From the NCBI RefSeq assembly GCF_000153485.2, contig NC_018721.1, forward strand, positions 2,542,001 through 2,606,000: a DNA stretch of 64,000 nucleotides. Reading direction: 5' to 3'. Positions 52,642-62,180 of the stretch are shown piece after piece. The position numbers were made by a program, and so were the translations under genes. Source of the DNA: Psychroflexus torquis ATCC 700755. Its GTDB lineage: Bacteria > Bacteroidota > Bacteroidia > Flavobacteriales > Flavobacteriaceae. The notes beneath the pieces were generated by a model. The model was not told the DNA's origin, made no database searches, and saw nothing but the letters and a program-made list of their open reading frames with translations. Within the stretch, counting starts at the first letter, position 1. Each line of letters starts with the position of its first letter.

Positions 52642-53243
52642 TCTAGTTGTTGTTTTTCTAGTTCTATTAAGCGTTGCTTTCCTTTGGTATCTACAATACT
52701 TCTTAGGTGGTATTTTAAGAATTCTTCGTAAAGTTCTTTAGGTGTAAGTTGGCTATCCTTAAAGAGTTTTTCATCTTTTAGATTTAAAATGCCTGAGATG
52801 TAGATCTTGCAGGTAAAAACTTTGTGTAAATCTTTTCTATAATAATTATCCTTTACACCACGATCAATATTTTTGCTGATGGATTCTTCCATTTTGCAAA
52901 CTTGAGAATGTCGCATTTTATCGTAAATATTTGGATAATACTTTTGAAACTGAAACTGAGGCGAGGTTTTTTCATTCTTAAGCCTTTTCATTACGATTCT
53001 TTTAATCTCGAACATTTCCTCGATAGGATCTAGCTGCAGAATTTGAACTTCGTCTATTTCCTTGTGAATGCGATCTCGAATGTAATAGGCGACTTGCTCG
53101 ACCAAGTCCGACTTGTTTTTGAAATAACCATAGATGGTTTTTTTGGACACACCAAGATCCTGAGCCAGATGATCCATAGTGACGCTCTTGAAACCGAATT
53201 CCAAAAACAAATCTCCAGCCTTATGTAAAATATCTTGTTTCAT
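52638..53243 (-). CDS. TetR/AcrR-family regulator of the efflux operon
   Basis: The 201-residue protein has the N-terminal TetR helix-turn-helix (FGFKSVTMDHLAQDLGVSKK, then TIYGYFKNKSDLVEQV) and a helical ligand domain. It is the first gene of the operon with tolC, mfp and RND genes. A perfect inverted repeat at 53266-53293, 23 bp upstream of its ATG, is the likely operator for autoregulation. Confidence 0.9.
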   Translation of the reverse strand: MKQDILHKAGDLFLEFGFKSVTMDHLAQDLGVSKKTIYGYFKNKSDLVEQVAYYIRDRIHKEIDEVQILQLDPIEEMFEIKRIVMKRLKNEKTSPQFQFQKYYPNIYDKMRHSQVCKMEESISKNIDRGVKDNYYRKDLHKVFTCKIYISGILNLKDEKLFKDSQLTPKELYEEFLKYHLRSIVDTKGKQRLIELEKQQLE

Positions 53244-53265
53244 TTAAGAAAGCAAATCTAAGCAC

Positions 53266-53293
53266 GGAAACTTTTTATACAAGAAAAGTTTCC
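53266..53293. promoter_or_regulatory. Candidate TetR operator
   Basis: GGAAACTTTT, an 8-bp spacer and AAAAGTTTCC form a perfect 10-bp inverted repeat 23 bp before the tetR start. Size and position fit a TetR-family operator overlapping the operon promoter. The rest of 53294-53511 shows nothing else. Confidence 0.5.
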
Positions 53294-53511
53294 AAAGTTT
53301 CGCTAAAATTTAACATTAGGCTCTAAATCATTAGGTAGGCGACTGTTGGAAAAAAATAAGACCATAGAAAAAGGCTTTATTCACATTGAATAGAGATTAA
53401 ATTCAAATTATAAAAGGATAAAAATATGGTATTGAGCTGTTGTTGATATGGCATTACAGACTAACAAGCATAGCTCATCAGGATTGTGTTTGAACATAAA
53501 GCCTTGTCAAA

Positions 53512-54144
53512 TTAAAGTTCATTGTCGTATGACTTTCTTATTAATTCTGCTTTGCTATTAATTTCTAGTGTTTTGTATATGTTTTTAATGTGTGTGCGAA
53601 CTGTGTCTATGGATATAAATAAATCAATGGCAATCATTTTATAGCTTTTACCAGCGACAATGCCAGTAACTATTTCTTTTTGCCTCTCGGTAAGCACAGT
53701 GCTTTTAATCTGCTTTTGTGCAAAGTGGTTTGCTACTTTACGTGCAATAGCTGGTGACATATAAGACCCACCTAGATGTACGACCAGAATTGCTTCTAGT
53801 ATTTTTTTAAGAGGTGTTTTTTTAGACAAATAGGAGCAGGCTCCAGCACATAATGCTTTATAAATACTATCGTTATCCTCAAATGTGGTGAGCATAATAA
53901 TGGATACTTCGGGCAATTTCTTCAAAATTAGTGGGATCCCATCAATCCCAGACATTCCTAATAAATTGATATCTAGAAGGATGATTTCGGGATAGTTTTT
54001 AGAGAGTTTTATAACTTTAATAAAATCTTCAACCGAAGCTGTAATGAGCAAACACTCTAGGTGGGGTTGAGCATTAAAGTAGTCCTTCAGGCTCTCCTGA
54101 ATTAAGGTATCATCTTCTATAATGGCTAACCTAATGCTGTCCAT
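53512..54144 (-). CDS. NarL/LuxR-type response regulator
   Basis: The 210-residue protein has a receiver domain (1-125): acidic pocket IIEDD, phosphoacceptor Asp in ILLDINLLGMSGIDGI (about 57), and switch Thr/Lys in IIMLTTFEDND and YLSKKTPL. A C-terminal LuxR helix-turn-helix follows (about 145-205, LTERQKEIVTGIVAGKSYKM). It lies 97 bp after the sensor kinase gene on the same strand and is its evident partner. Confidence 0.93.
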   Translation of the reverse strand: MDSIRLAIIEDDTLIQESLKDYFNAQPHLECLLITASVEDFIKVIKLSKNYPEIILLDINLLGMSGIDGIPLILKKLPEVSIIMLTTFEDNDSIYKALCAGACSYLSKKTPLKKILEAILVVHLGGSYMSPAIARKVANHFAQKQIKSTVLTERQKEIVTGIVAGKSYKMIAIDLFISIDTVRTHIKNIYKTLEINSKAELIRKSYDNEL

Positions 54145-54241
54145 GTTCTAAGCTTCAAAACGGTCTAATTTTAAAAAGTACTGCTAGTATTTGTAAATAT
54201 ATTGTAATAAACTAGCTTGTGCAATCACATTAAGATGTGGT

Positions 54242-57200
54242 TTAGAGTGTGAATGGCAAAAATAACTTCACCTCAAATCCGCTTTCCTTATCAAATTCCA
54301 GTTTCCCTTTAAGGTTTACAGCTCTCATAGTCATATTAGATAAGCCTAATCCTGTTGAGGTATAGCACTCCTTTTTATTTCCATTATCTTTTACAATAAG
54401 GCAAGACCCTTTAAAGTCGTTGGTGATAGTCACAGCGACATGGGTGGCGTCAGAATGGCGTAAAATATTGGTAATCGCTTCTTTATAAATCAAAAATATA
54501 TGCTGCTTGGTGGATGCTAGTAATTTTCTATTTGGGTTTTTAACGTTGAAACTATCCATTTGAAAGGAGATGTCTTTTGGTAGCAATAATTCTTCGGCCA
54601 ACTCGCGCATGCGCTCTAATAAATCTTCGATGGTTTGTCGTCTGCTATCGATACTCCACACCAAATCTCGCATCTGTGAAATAGCATTCCTGCTAATGCC
54701 TGCAATTTTTTGAAGTTTAAATTTGTCGGTTTCACTGGCGTTGATTTCCATAAGTTCGGTTTGCATAGCGAGACCGGATAATAATGAGCCAACATCATCA
54801 TGTAAGTCGCTTGAAATTTTTGTACGTAGTCTTTCCATAGCTAAAGCTTGTTGCAATCGATACCTAAAAATTGAGTAAGCTATGCCAGCTAAAGTCAAAA
54901 AAATAAGAGCCATAAACCACCATTTTTTATAAAATATTTGACGTACAGTAATTGGAATTGATAACATAGAAGCACTATCAATTCCTCGGGAATCTTTTCC
55001 TTTTATTTTTAAGATATAGTCACCTGCCGGCAATTGGTTATAGCGAATTGATGCCGAGTTGCCTTGGTAAAACCAGCGGTCTTCAAAGCCTTCTAGTTTA
55101 GTGCTATACGTGTTTTTTTGATTCTGAAAATAGCTTGGCATCGTCCATTTGATTTCGAAATACTGATCGTAGGGAGATAATTCTAAAGCTGTAAATTTAG
55201 TTTTGATGTAATCCTCAATAAAGCTAGATTTATTTTGGTTGTTATATCCTGACGCACTTAGAAGACTTAGTTTTGGTGGATTGGATTCCCTAAATATGTC
55301 TTTGGGCTTAAACGTGTTTAACCCGTTCATTCCCCCGAAATAAAAATGACCTCTGCTATCTTTAAAAGAAGAGGCATAATTAAACTCGAAATGTGTTAAG
55401 CCATCTTCGGTATAATAATTTTGAAAAATTTCGGTAGCTTTATCAAAATGGGATAAGCCATTATAAGTACTTATCCATAAGCCGTTAGCATCGTCTGATA
55501 GCAAACCAACCACATTGTCATTTGGTAGTTGCTGAGATTTGGTAAAGGTTTTCACTTTATTGCCATCTGCTGAAATATGGTTGAGTCCACCACCATAGGT
55601 TCCAGCCCATAGGCTTCCATCCGTATCTTCTTCGATAGCTAGGACACAATTTCGTGAAATATTTGGAGTCGTTTCTGTTGTATATTGTTTTCCTAAACGA
55701 CCACTGAGATGAACTTTAAGTAACCCATTGTTTTGAGTTCCTATCCAAATAAGGCTATCTGTTTTGCTTTCTTCAAAATACCTGTAATCTGAAATATCAT
55801 CGTCTATTTTAGAATCCTTAAATAAAAGCGTGCTTGTCTCATTTTCTATATCAAAAAGTGTCAATTGTGATAAACTTTGACCAAGAAGAAGCTTTCCGTT
55901 TCTCAGTTTAATCATTGGGTTTTGACCTTTAAAAGTAACGTAATTTCGAAATTCATCATAACTTTTAACGCTGCCATCCTTTAGGTTTATTTTTATTAAG
56001 GTTTCCCCTAAGGTAAAAACATGCTCTTTTTCGTCGTCTAAAACAAAAAAATTAGACGTGTGTTGAATGGCCTCTAGGTCCGCTTTATCCAATTGAATTT
56101 CTAGTGTATCCACCTTACCCTCTAGGGTTTTGTACAGAAGAATGTTGTTATTTTCGCATTTTGCAAAAATTGTTCCATTTTTATCTTCAAAAATACCGCG
56201 CATGGCATTTCCCCAACCTTCATTAGTTGACTTAAATAAGGGTTTAAAAAGTTCATCACCTATTCTTATTTTAAACAATCCATTATCTGTTGCTACCCAA
56301 AGTAATTTATTGGTATCTATATACAGATCTCTAATTATCGAATACTTAAATCGAGCTTTAAGTTGGTCTGTATAGTTTGTAAACTCACCTTCCGGACTCA
56401 TCCGGTAAAGTTCATCTAATCCGGAAAACCAGATGTGTTTTTGATAATCTTCTATAGCATTATAAAATTGAATGGGTTTATCGAGGAGGCGTTTATGAGT
56501 GAGGTTGTCTTCATCAAAAATATGAATACCGCGTTCCTGTCGTGGAAAATAATAGTGAATATTGCAAGAATCATAAAAGGATACATTAAATTTTAAATCG
56601 GTTCCAAACCACTTAAAACTTGACAAATCAAAATTAGCTTCTAAATTTCCGTCGGTATCAAATTTCAAACTTCCGTTAGAGGTGTTCCATAATACGTGAC
56701 TTTGAGAATCTGAAATTAATCCGGTGTAATCAACTTCTCCTCTTAAAATAGAATATTTAATTTCGAACCGATCACCATTAAATTTTTGAAGATATTGTTT
56801 TGCGTTTCCATTTTTAGCAGTTTTGTAATCATCGCTTATAATCCAAAAACTACCATCTTTATTTTTTAGCAAGCATAAAACGGAACCCATAATGTTATGA
56901 GTTTTATTGTAAGCTATCGCTTTATCAGTTATTGGATTGAGCTTAAATAGTTTTTCATTAGCTATATACCAAAGCTCATTGGTAGCATCATCAATATCGA
57001 AATCTGCCTTAATATATTCTTCTTCAATAAAAAGGGGATTACTTTTATTTGAATTATACACTTTTATATTATATCCATCATAATGCATCAAACCAACCGC
57101 TGTGCCCATCCAAATAAATTCGTTCTTGTCTTGGGTAACGGATTTGATGTCTCTATAAGGTAAACCTTGTTCAGTTGTAAAAATATCAATTTGTGAAGGG

Positions 57201-57319
57201 TTTTGAGCATAGACAAGATGGACTACCAAAAGTAAACCCACTTGCAATACTAAAACGAACAGGATCCTGAAGAATTTCAAAACGTGCTTATTAACTGTTT
57301 TATGAACGCTAATTTCCAA
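54242..57319 (-). CDS. Propeller/Y_Y_Y sensor histidine kinase
   Basis: The 1025-residue protein has a signal/anchor helix (about 15-38), a large periplasmic part made of two-component-regulator propeller repeats (GLPYRDIKSVTQDKNEFIWM, WVATDNGLFKI, WAGTYGGGLNHI), a Y_Y_Y domain (about 700-785) and a TM helix near 795-815. The HisKA_3 domain has the phosphoacceptor His in SDLHDDVGSLLSG, and HATPase_c follows (TNILRHSDATHV, TGLGLSNM). It phosphorylates the NarL-type regulator downstream. Ligand unknown; such systems in Bacteroidetes often sense glycans, though no PUL genes are near. Confidence 0.93.
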   Translation of the reverse strand: MEISVHKTVNKHVLKFFRILFVLVLQVGLLLVVHLVYAQNPSQIDIFTTEQGLPYRDIKSVTQDKNEFIWMGTAVGLMHYDGYNIKVYNSNKSNPLFIEEEYIKADFDIDDATNELWYIANEKLFKLNPITDKAIAYNKTHNIMGSVLCLLKNKDGSFWIISDDYKTAKNGNAKQYLQKFNGDRFEIKYSILRGEVDYTGLISDSQSHVLWNTSNGSLKFDTDGNLEANFDLSSFKWFGTDLKFNVSFYDSCNIHYYFPRQERGIHIFDEDNLTHKRLLDKPIQFYNAIEDYQKHIWFSGLDELYRMSPEGEFTNYTDQLKARFKYSIIRDLYIDTNKLLWVATDNGLFKIRIGDELFKPLFKSTNEGWGNAMRGIFEDKNGTIFAKCENNNILLYKTLEGKVDTLEIQLDKADLEAIQHTSNFFVLDDEKEHVFTLGETLIKINLKDGSVKSYDEFRNYVTFKGQNPMIKLRNGKLLLGQSLSQLTLFDIENETSTLLFKDSKIDDDISDYRYFEESKTDSLIWIGTQNNGLLKVHLSGRLGKQYTTETTPNISRNCVLAIEEDTDGSLWAGTYGGGLNHISADGNKVKTFTKSQQLPNDNVVGLLSDDANGLWISTYNGLSHFDKATEIFQNYYTEDGLTHFEFNYASSFKDSRGHFYFGGMNGLNTFKPKDIFRESNPPKLSLLSASGYNNQNKSSFIEDYIKTKFTALELSPYDQYFEIKWTMPSYFQNQKNTYSTKLEGFEDRWFYQGNSASIRYNQLPAGDYILKIKGKDSRGIDSASMLSIPITVRQIFYKKWWFMALIFLTLAGIAYSIFRYRLQQALAMERLRTKISSDLHDDVGSLLSGLAMQTELMEINASETDKFKLQKIAGISRNAISQMRDLVWSIDSRRQTIEDLLERMRELAEELLLPKDISFQMDSFNVKNPNRKLLASTKQHIFLIYKEAITNILRHSDATHVAVTITNDFKGSCLIVKDNGNKKECYTSTGLGLSNMTMRAVNLKGKLEFDKESGFEVKLFLPFTL

Positions 57320-57436
57320 ATATACATAAAGTTAACTATCAATATCACATCAATATGTGATTGACAATTAATCTATGGATACTTAATTTAGCTAATTCAT
57401 AAAAACTAATAGTATCAATTCTTAAACTAAATTTTC

Positions 57437-58369
57437 ATGAAAAAAGTAGGTGTTATCGGTGGTTCTGGATTTATTGGGAGCTATATCACAAAACAATTTT
57501 TAGATCATGGCTTTGAGGTGAAAGTGTCCTCAACCGATCTTTCTAAAAAAGAAAAATACAAACATTTAAAACAACTCAATAACTCAGATCGCTTAACTTT
57601 TAGCGAACTTAATGTTGAAAACAAAGAACAGCTGGAAACCTTTATTTCGGATTGTGAGATTGTGATTCATGGCGGAACCCCCTTTTTATTGAATTTTCAA
57701 GATGCAGATGCTCAATTGTTCAACCCAACCATTAAGGGAACAGAGAATTTTCTAGAAGTCATCAGTACGAATAAAAATATCGAAAAAGTTGTTTTTATAG
57801 CTTCAGTTGCGGGTTGGAATACCAATTTTCCATTTCCAGCGGAAGGTAAAAGTTTTACCGATACATTTGATGAAACAGAAACCCGGTTTACTTCAACCGA
57901 AAGTCATCCGTATGCGCAAGCCAAATTTATGGCTAATCAAGTGGTGGAAAAATTTATAAAAGCCAATCCAAATTTATCCTTCGAAATTACAACGGTTTCT
58001 CCTGTGGGCGTTATGGGGAAATCACTTTCCAATCGAGAAGATTCTACTTCTGGAGGTTTACAGTTTTTAATTAAAAATAAAATTGCGCCAGATGATTTTG
58101 TAAAAATGTTATTTGACAATGATATCCCATTTTCTCTGATAGATGTAGAAGATGTTGCTAAAGCTATTTTTAAAGCTGCCACAACTAAAGGCCTTCATGG
58201 AAAAGATTATCTATTGGCTAAAGAAACCTATAAAATATCGGATATGAACCTGATGCTAAATCAACAAGAGCCAAAAGAAAGTGCGGCTATTGTGTATAAA
58301 AACGATTTAGCAAAAAAAGAGTTGAATATGGATTTTAAACCTGTCAAAGACTGTTTGTATTCATTTTAA
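57437..58369 (+). CDS. NAD(P)-dependent epimerase/dehydratase (extended SDR)
   Basis: The 310-residue protein has the Rossmann motif VIGGSGFIGSYI (about 6-17) and the catalytic Tyr-x3-Lys in HPYAQAKF (about 158-165). It resembles dihydroflavonol-4-reductase/3-beta-HSD-type SDRs. The substrate is unknown. It is divergent from the sensor kinase (117 bp between) and the first of a + strand series of five genes. Confidence 0.88.
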   Translation: MKKVGVIGGSGFIGSYITKQFLDHGFEVKVSSTDLSKKEKYKHLKQLNNSDRLTFSELNVENKEQLETFISDCEIVIHGGTPFLLNFQDADAQLFNPTIKGTENFLEVISTNKNIEKVVFIASVAGWNTNFPFPAEGKSFTDTFDETETRFTSTESHPYAQAKFMANQVVEKFIKANPNLSFEITTVSPVGVMGKSLSNREDSTSGGLQFLIKNKIAPDDFVKMLFDNDIPFSLIDVEDVAKAIFKAATTKGLHGKDYLLAKETYKISDMNLMLNQQEPKESAAIVYKNDLAKKELNMDFKPVKDCLYSF

Positions 58370-58404
58370 TGAAAAAATACTAATAGAATTTAAAGATCAA
58401 ACTC

Positions 58405-59163
58405 ATGAAAACTAAAAAGCTATTATTTATTCTAATAATTATTGGGATAACAGCTTCCTGTACCGATACAAATACGATTAAAAAAGACATCAAAATGTAC
58501 GGACAGGTTTGGCATGAATTTATAAATAAAAGGCAAATAGATAGTATAAACGACATTTATTTTGCAGAGACAAGTATAACAGTTTTAAGCTCTGAAAACA
58601 GTGGAGGGGTTGACGATTTTAACGCCTATTATAAAAACCTAATGGTGGGTTTGCCTGATCTTGAGTTTAACATTTCTAAGGTTTTCGAGCAAGATGAAAA
58701 TAGTGCCTACGACCAAGATTTTATGGATGATATGGTGTTTAAGGAGCAACTAGGTATCGCATCTGGCTCTACTAATCTCACTATTATTGAGAACTTATAT
58801 AAAGCCTTTGCAACTGGAGATATGCCCACAGTAGTTGGCCACATGGATTCAAACATCATATGGAACGAAGCGGAAAGCAATTCGCTTGCAGATTGTAATC
58901 CATACATAGGTTCAGAAGCTGTTTTGAATGGTGTTTTTGCTCGTATAGGTGGCATGTATGAATCTTTTGCTTTACACAATATCGAGCTACACGAAATGAG
59001 TTATGATAAAGTTTTTGCCACATTACGCTACACTCTTAAAGTAAAAGCAACAGGAAAAGAAGTGGATGTACAGGCAGCACATTTGTGGAATCTAAAGGAT
59101 GGAAAAATTATTGAATTTCAGCAATACGTGGACACTAAGAAGTTAGCATATGCCGAAAAGTAA
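58405..59163 (+). CDS. Lipoprotein with SnoaL/NTF2-like domains
   Basis: The 252-residue protein has a lipobox (IIGITASC, Cys19). Residues about 30-92 look like the first half of a SnoaL-like fold (VWHEFINKRQIDSINDIYF..VDDFNAYYKNLMVGLPDL). About 122-245 is a complete one (IIENLYKAFATGDMPTVVGH, YIGSEAVLNGVFARIGGMYE). The first domain breaks off abruptly near 95, as if two neighbouring genes fused through a deletion. Ligand or reaction unknown. Confidence 0.75.
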   Translation: MKTKKLLFILIIIGITASCTDTNTIKKDIKMYGQVWHEFINKRQIDSINDIYFAETSITVLSSENSGGVDDFNAYYKNLMVGLPDLEFNISKVFEQDENSAYDQDFMDDMVFKEQLGIASGSTNLTIIENLYKAFATGDMPTVVGHMDSNIIWNEAESNSLADCNPYIGSEAVLNGVFARIGGMYESFALHNIELHEMSYDKVFATLRYTLKVKATGKEVDVQAAHLWNLKDGKIIEFQQYVDTKKLAYAEK

Positions 59164-59237
59164 TTCCAAGACACAGAAGACTGTTTATTAATATTAATCC
59201 ATACACTCCATTAAAAATTTCAAAAGGTGTACTTATA

Positions 59238-59402
59238 ATGGGTTGTAGAACAAAACTTATTCCACTACCACAGAACAGTTTTAAGGTTGACGAAGGTGAT
59301 GGGCAGATTCAAATTACCACCCTGTTCAAAGGAGGAATAAAATTAACAAGTAGGAAAAATGAAATTCATCCTAAAATTGAAGAATGGATTATCAGTGAAT
59401 AA
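59238..59402 (+). pseudogene. Short remnant frame (54 codons)
   Basis: ATG 59238 to TAA 59402 reads MGCRTKLIPLPQNSFKVDEG and ends KNEIHPKIEEWIISE. The beta-rich pattern suggests the C-terminal piece of a larger secreted enzyme. It is not preceded by the rest of such a gene. The remaining DNA between 59164 and 59580 shows no other gene. Confidence 0.3.
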
Positions 59403-59580
59403 GAATTATTAGAAACTAAGGGTAATTATTGGAGTGATGAATTGGAAACGGTTTACCATTTAATCTTAAGGAATAGGTCATTATAGTTAGTACAGAGTGC
59501 ATAAAAAAGCAGTAGCAAAGAGTTCTACTTTATTCTGAAAAACCATTAAAAAAAGATTCGAGCTATCTCGAGAAATAAAT

Positions 59581-60330
59581 ATGGTAAAAATATTTAGAAA
59601 AATCCGACATCGTTCTATATCCGAAGGAAAAACAAAAAAATATTTACTTTATGCAATTGGTGAAATTGTACTTGTGGTTATTGGGATTTTGATTGCCTTG
59701 CAAGTAAATAACTGGAACATAGAAAAGAGCTATAAAAAAAGAGAAGCAAAATATCTCACCAATATTGTTTTGGATTTAAAGAAAGATATCGTCCGATTGG
59801 AGTATCTCGTTGCATTTAGAAAAAACAGGTTACTCGGAGATCAAAAGCTAATTCAAGAAATGAATGGTGTGCTTAATCGTGATTTAGCTGAAGTATCTAA
59901 AAATGTTGTCAACACATTAATGGAACAAAACTTCTCGCCAAACAACACGACCTTTTTAGAGCTTACAAACTCTGGAAATTTTAACCTTATAACAAATGAT
60001 TCTATAAAAATATTTTTGTTAGAACTAGAAGAACTCTATAAAACCAATACTCTAAACATAGCTCATGAAACCTTTGACTATAGAGAATATATTTCAAAAC
60101 CAGCAGCCAATCTTATAAGCATAGATCAACTATTTCCGGTATTTATAGGTGTAAAAACCATTGAAGAACAGCAAATAACTCGAGATAATTTTAATGCTTT
60201 GTTTAAAAGTAGAGCCTATAAAAATGGATTATTCATCATGACTTTTATGTCTAAGTCTTACATCACAGCATATGAAACTATAAAAATGAAATCAGAAAAA
60301 ATCATTGAACTCATAGAACTTACAAAATAA
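59581..60330 (+). CDS. DUF6090-type membrane protein
   Basis: The 249-residue protein begins with the family hallmark FRKIRHRSISEGKTKKYLLY followed by the single TM helix AIGEIVLVVIGILIALQVNNW (about 27-47). The rest is a helical periplasmic domain. It is abundant in Flavobacteriaceae, often near signalling or transport genes; function unknown. Confidence 0.88.
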   Translation: MVKIFRKIRHRSISEGKTKKYLLYAIGEIVLVVIGILIALQVNNWNIEKSYKKREAKYLTNIVLDLKKDIVRLEYLVAFRKNRLLGDQKLIQEMNGVLNRDLAEVSKNVVNTLMEQNFSPNNTTFLELTNSGNFNLITNDSIKIFLLELEELYKTNTLNIAHETFDYREYISKPAANLISIDQLFPVFIGVKTIEEQQITRDNFNALFKSRAYKNGLFIMTFMSKSYITAYETIKMKSEKIIELIELTK

Positions 60331-60384
60331 TGAAGGATTACAAATAGGTATAAAACAGTAAAACCTACATATAAATAAAAACAG

Positions 60385-62121
60385 ATGAAAACAGCTCTTC
60401 TTACAGCCATTGCATGCCTTTTTTCAATTGTGATATACTCACAAACCTATATTACAAATGTCACGATTACTGATGTTGAAAACCAAAAAATGATTCCGAA
60501 TCAAACTGTGGTTATTTCTAAGGATATCATTAGTGATATCCAATCCAGCAAAAAGATTAAAATTCCAGAAAATGCCACCATTATTGATGGCACAGGAAAA
60601 TATTTAGCACCAGGATTGACCGATGCACACATTCACTTTTCTCAAAATGGCGGCTTATATACCCGACCAGACGCCATTGATTTGCGAAAATTCAGGCCTT
60701 ACGAAGATGAAATTAAGATTTCAAAAATTAACATGGAAGGTAAATTGCGTCGCTATTTAAAAAACGGAATCACCACTGTTTTTGATGTGGGTTCTACGCT
60801 ATACTTTCTAGAAAAAAGTAAAGATTTTGAAGATAAAGACTTTGCACCAACGATCTATATGACAGGACCATTATCAACCACATACAAGCCTGAAATTTAT
60901 AAAAACTTCGCTGATGATGCGCCTTTTTCATTAACGCAAACCATTGAAGATGGGATAAAATCAGTGCAAGATCAACTGCCCTACCAACCAGATTTTATAA
61001 AGATTTGGTATATCGTTGGTGCTGACGGATTGTCCATAGAAGAAAGTGCCCGAAAAAATTTACCTATCGTCAAAGCTATTATTGATGAGGCCCATAAAAA
61101 CAATTTAAAAGTTGCGGTTCATGCTACCCAGCGTATCACAGCACAGTTAGCTTTAGAAAACGGAGCTGATTTTTTGGTACATAGTGTTGACGACGAAATC
61201 TTAAAACCAGATTTTGTCCAATTAATGAAAAAGAATAAAGTGGTAATCTGTCCTACGTTAATTGTGCATGGTGGCTATGTAAATACCTTTGGTCAGAACC
61301 TTGATTTTTCTTCCTATGAGCTAAAAACCACAGAACCTCATCAATTAGGAACTTTACTAGACCTAAAGCATCTGTCAGATACTTTAACAGTAAATCGCTA
61401 CAGGGCAATGGGCAATTCCAAAAAAATGTTGGCGGGTTTAAAAGTAGCGGATTCTATCAGCAGGGCTAACTTAAAATTACTATCAGATGCAGGGGTGACT
61501 ATTGCCACAGGAACAGATGCCGGAAATATAGGCACCTTACATGTCTCTTCTTATTTAGCCGAACTAAAAGCCATGCAAGCAAGCGGCTTGAGTAATTGGC
61601 AAATTCTTGTGGCTTCTACCATCAATGGAGCAAAAGTTTTAAACAAAGAAAAAGAATTTGGAAGTGTTGCCGTTGGTAAAAAAGCAAATCTAATTTTATT
61701 AGATGCCAGCCCAATCGACGATCTTGAAAATCTTACCAAAATAGATAAAGTCATCAATAAAGGCAGAGTTTTTAATCCTGAAGACCTATTAAAAGATACA
61801 CCAGAAGATTTGGCACAACGTCAATTGAACGGTTACAATTTTAGAAATATCGATGCTTTTTTAGAACCTTATGCAGAGGATGTTGAGGTTTATAATTTTC
61901 CAGATGAGTTGCAATACAAAGGAAAAGACGCTATGAGAAATAGCTATGCTCAAATGTTTGCAAACACACCAAATTTACATTGTGAGCTAGTGAATCGCAT
62001 TGTTCAGGGCAAGATGGTTATTGACCAGGAGCTTGTGCAAGCTGGCAATCGGGTTATAGAAGCCATTGCCATGTATCATATTGAAAACGAGAAAATTCAA
62101 AAGGTATATTTTATTAAATAA
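60385..62121 (+). CDS. Secreted amidohydrolase with C-terminal SnoaL-like domain
   Basis: The 578-residue protein has a signal peptide (about 1-19), a metal-dependent amidohydrolase barrel (about 55-470) with His82/His84 (DAHIHF), probable bridging Lys206 (DFIKIW), His246, His266 and Asp378 (TGTDAGN). These make it an imidazolonepropionase/prolidase-type hydrolase. Residues about 485-578 form an extra NTF2/SnoaL-like domain (FLEPYAEDVEVYNFP..YKGKDAMRNSYAQMF). It precedes a prolyl oligopeptidase by 59 bp; both may process peptides in the periplasm. Confidence 0.88.
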   Translation: MKTALLTAIACLFSIVIYSQTYITNVTITDVENQKMIPNQTVVISKDIISDIQSSKKIKIPENATIIDGTGKYLAPGLTDAHIHFSQNGGLYTRPDAIDLRKFRPYEDEIKISKINMEGKLRRYLKNGITTVFDVGSTLYFLEKSKDFEDKDFAPTIYMTGPLSTTYKPEIYKNFADDAPFSLTQTIEDGIKSVQDQLPYQPDFIKIWYIVGADGLSIEESARKNLPIVKAIIDEAHKNNLKVAVHATQRITAQLALENGADFLVHSVDDEILKPDFVQLMKKNKVVICPTLIVHGGYVNTFGQNLDFSSYELKTTEPHQLGTLLDLKHLSDTLTVNRYRAMGNSKKMLAGLKVADSISRANLKLLSDAGVTIATGTDAGNIGTLHVSSYLAELKAMQASGLSNWQILVASTINGAKVLNKEKEFGSVAVGKKANLILLDASPIDDLENLTKIDKVINKGRVFNPEDLLKDTPEDLAQRQLNGYNFRNIDAFLEPYAEDVEVYNFPDELQYKGKDAMRNSYAQMFANTPNLHCELVNRIVQGKMVIDQELVQAGNRVIEAIAMYHIENEKIQKVYFIK

Positions 62122-62180
62122 TTTTAAAAAAGGGCAAAGCCGAAAACCTTAATAGAGTACGGACATAAAAACCAATCAAC

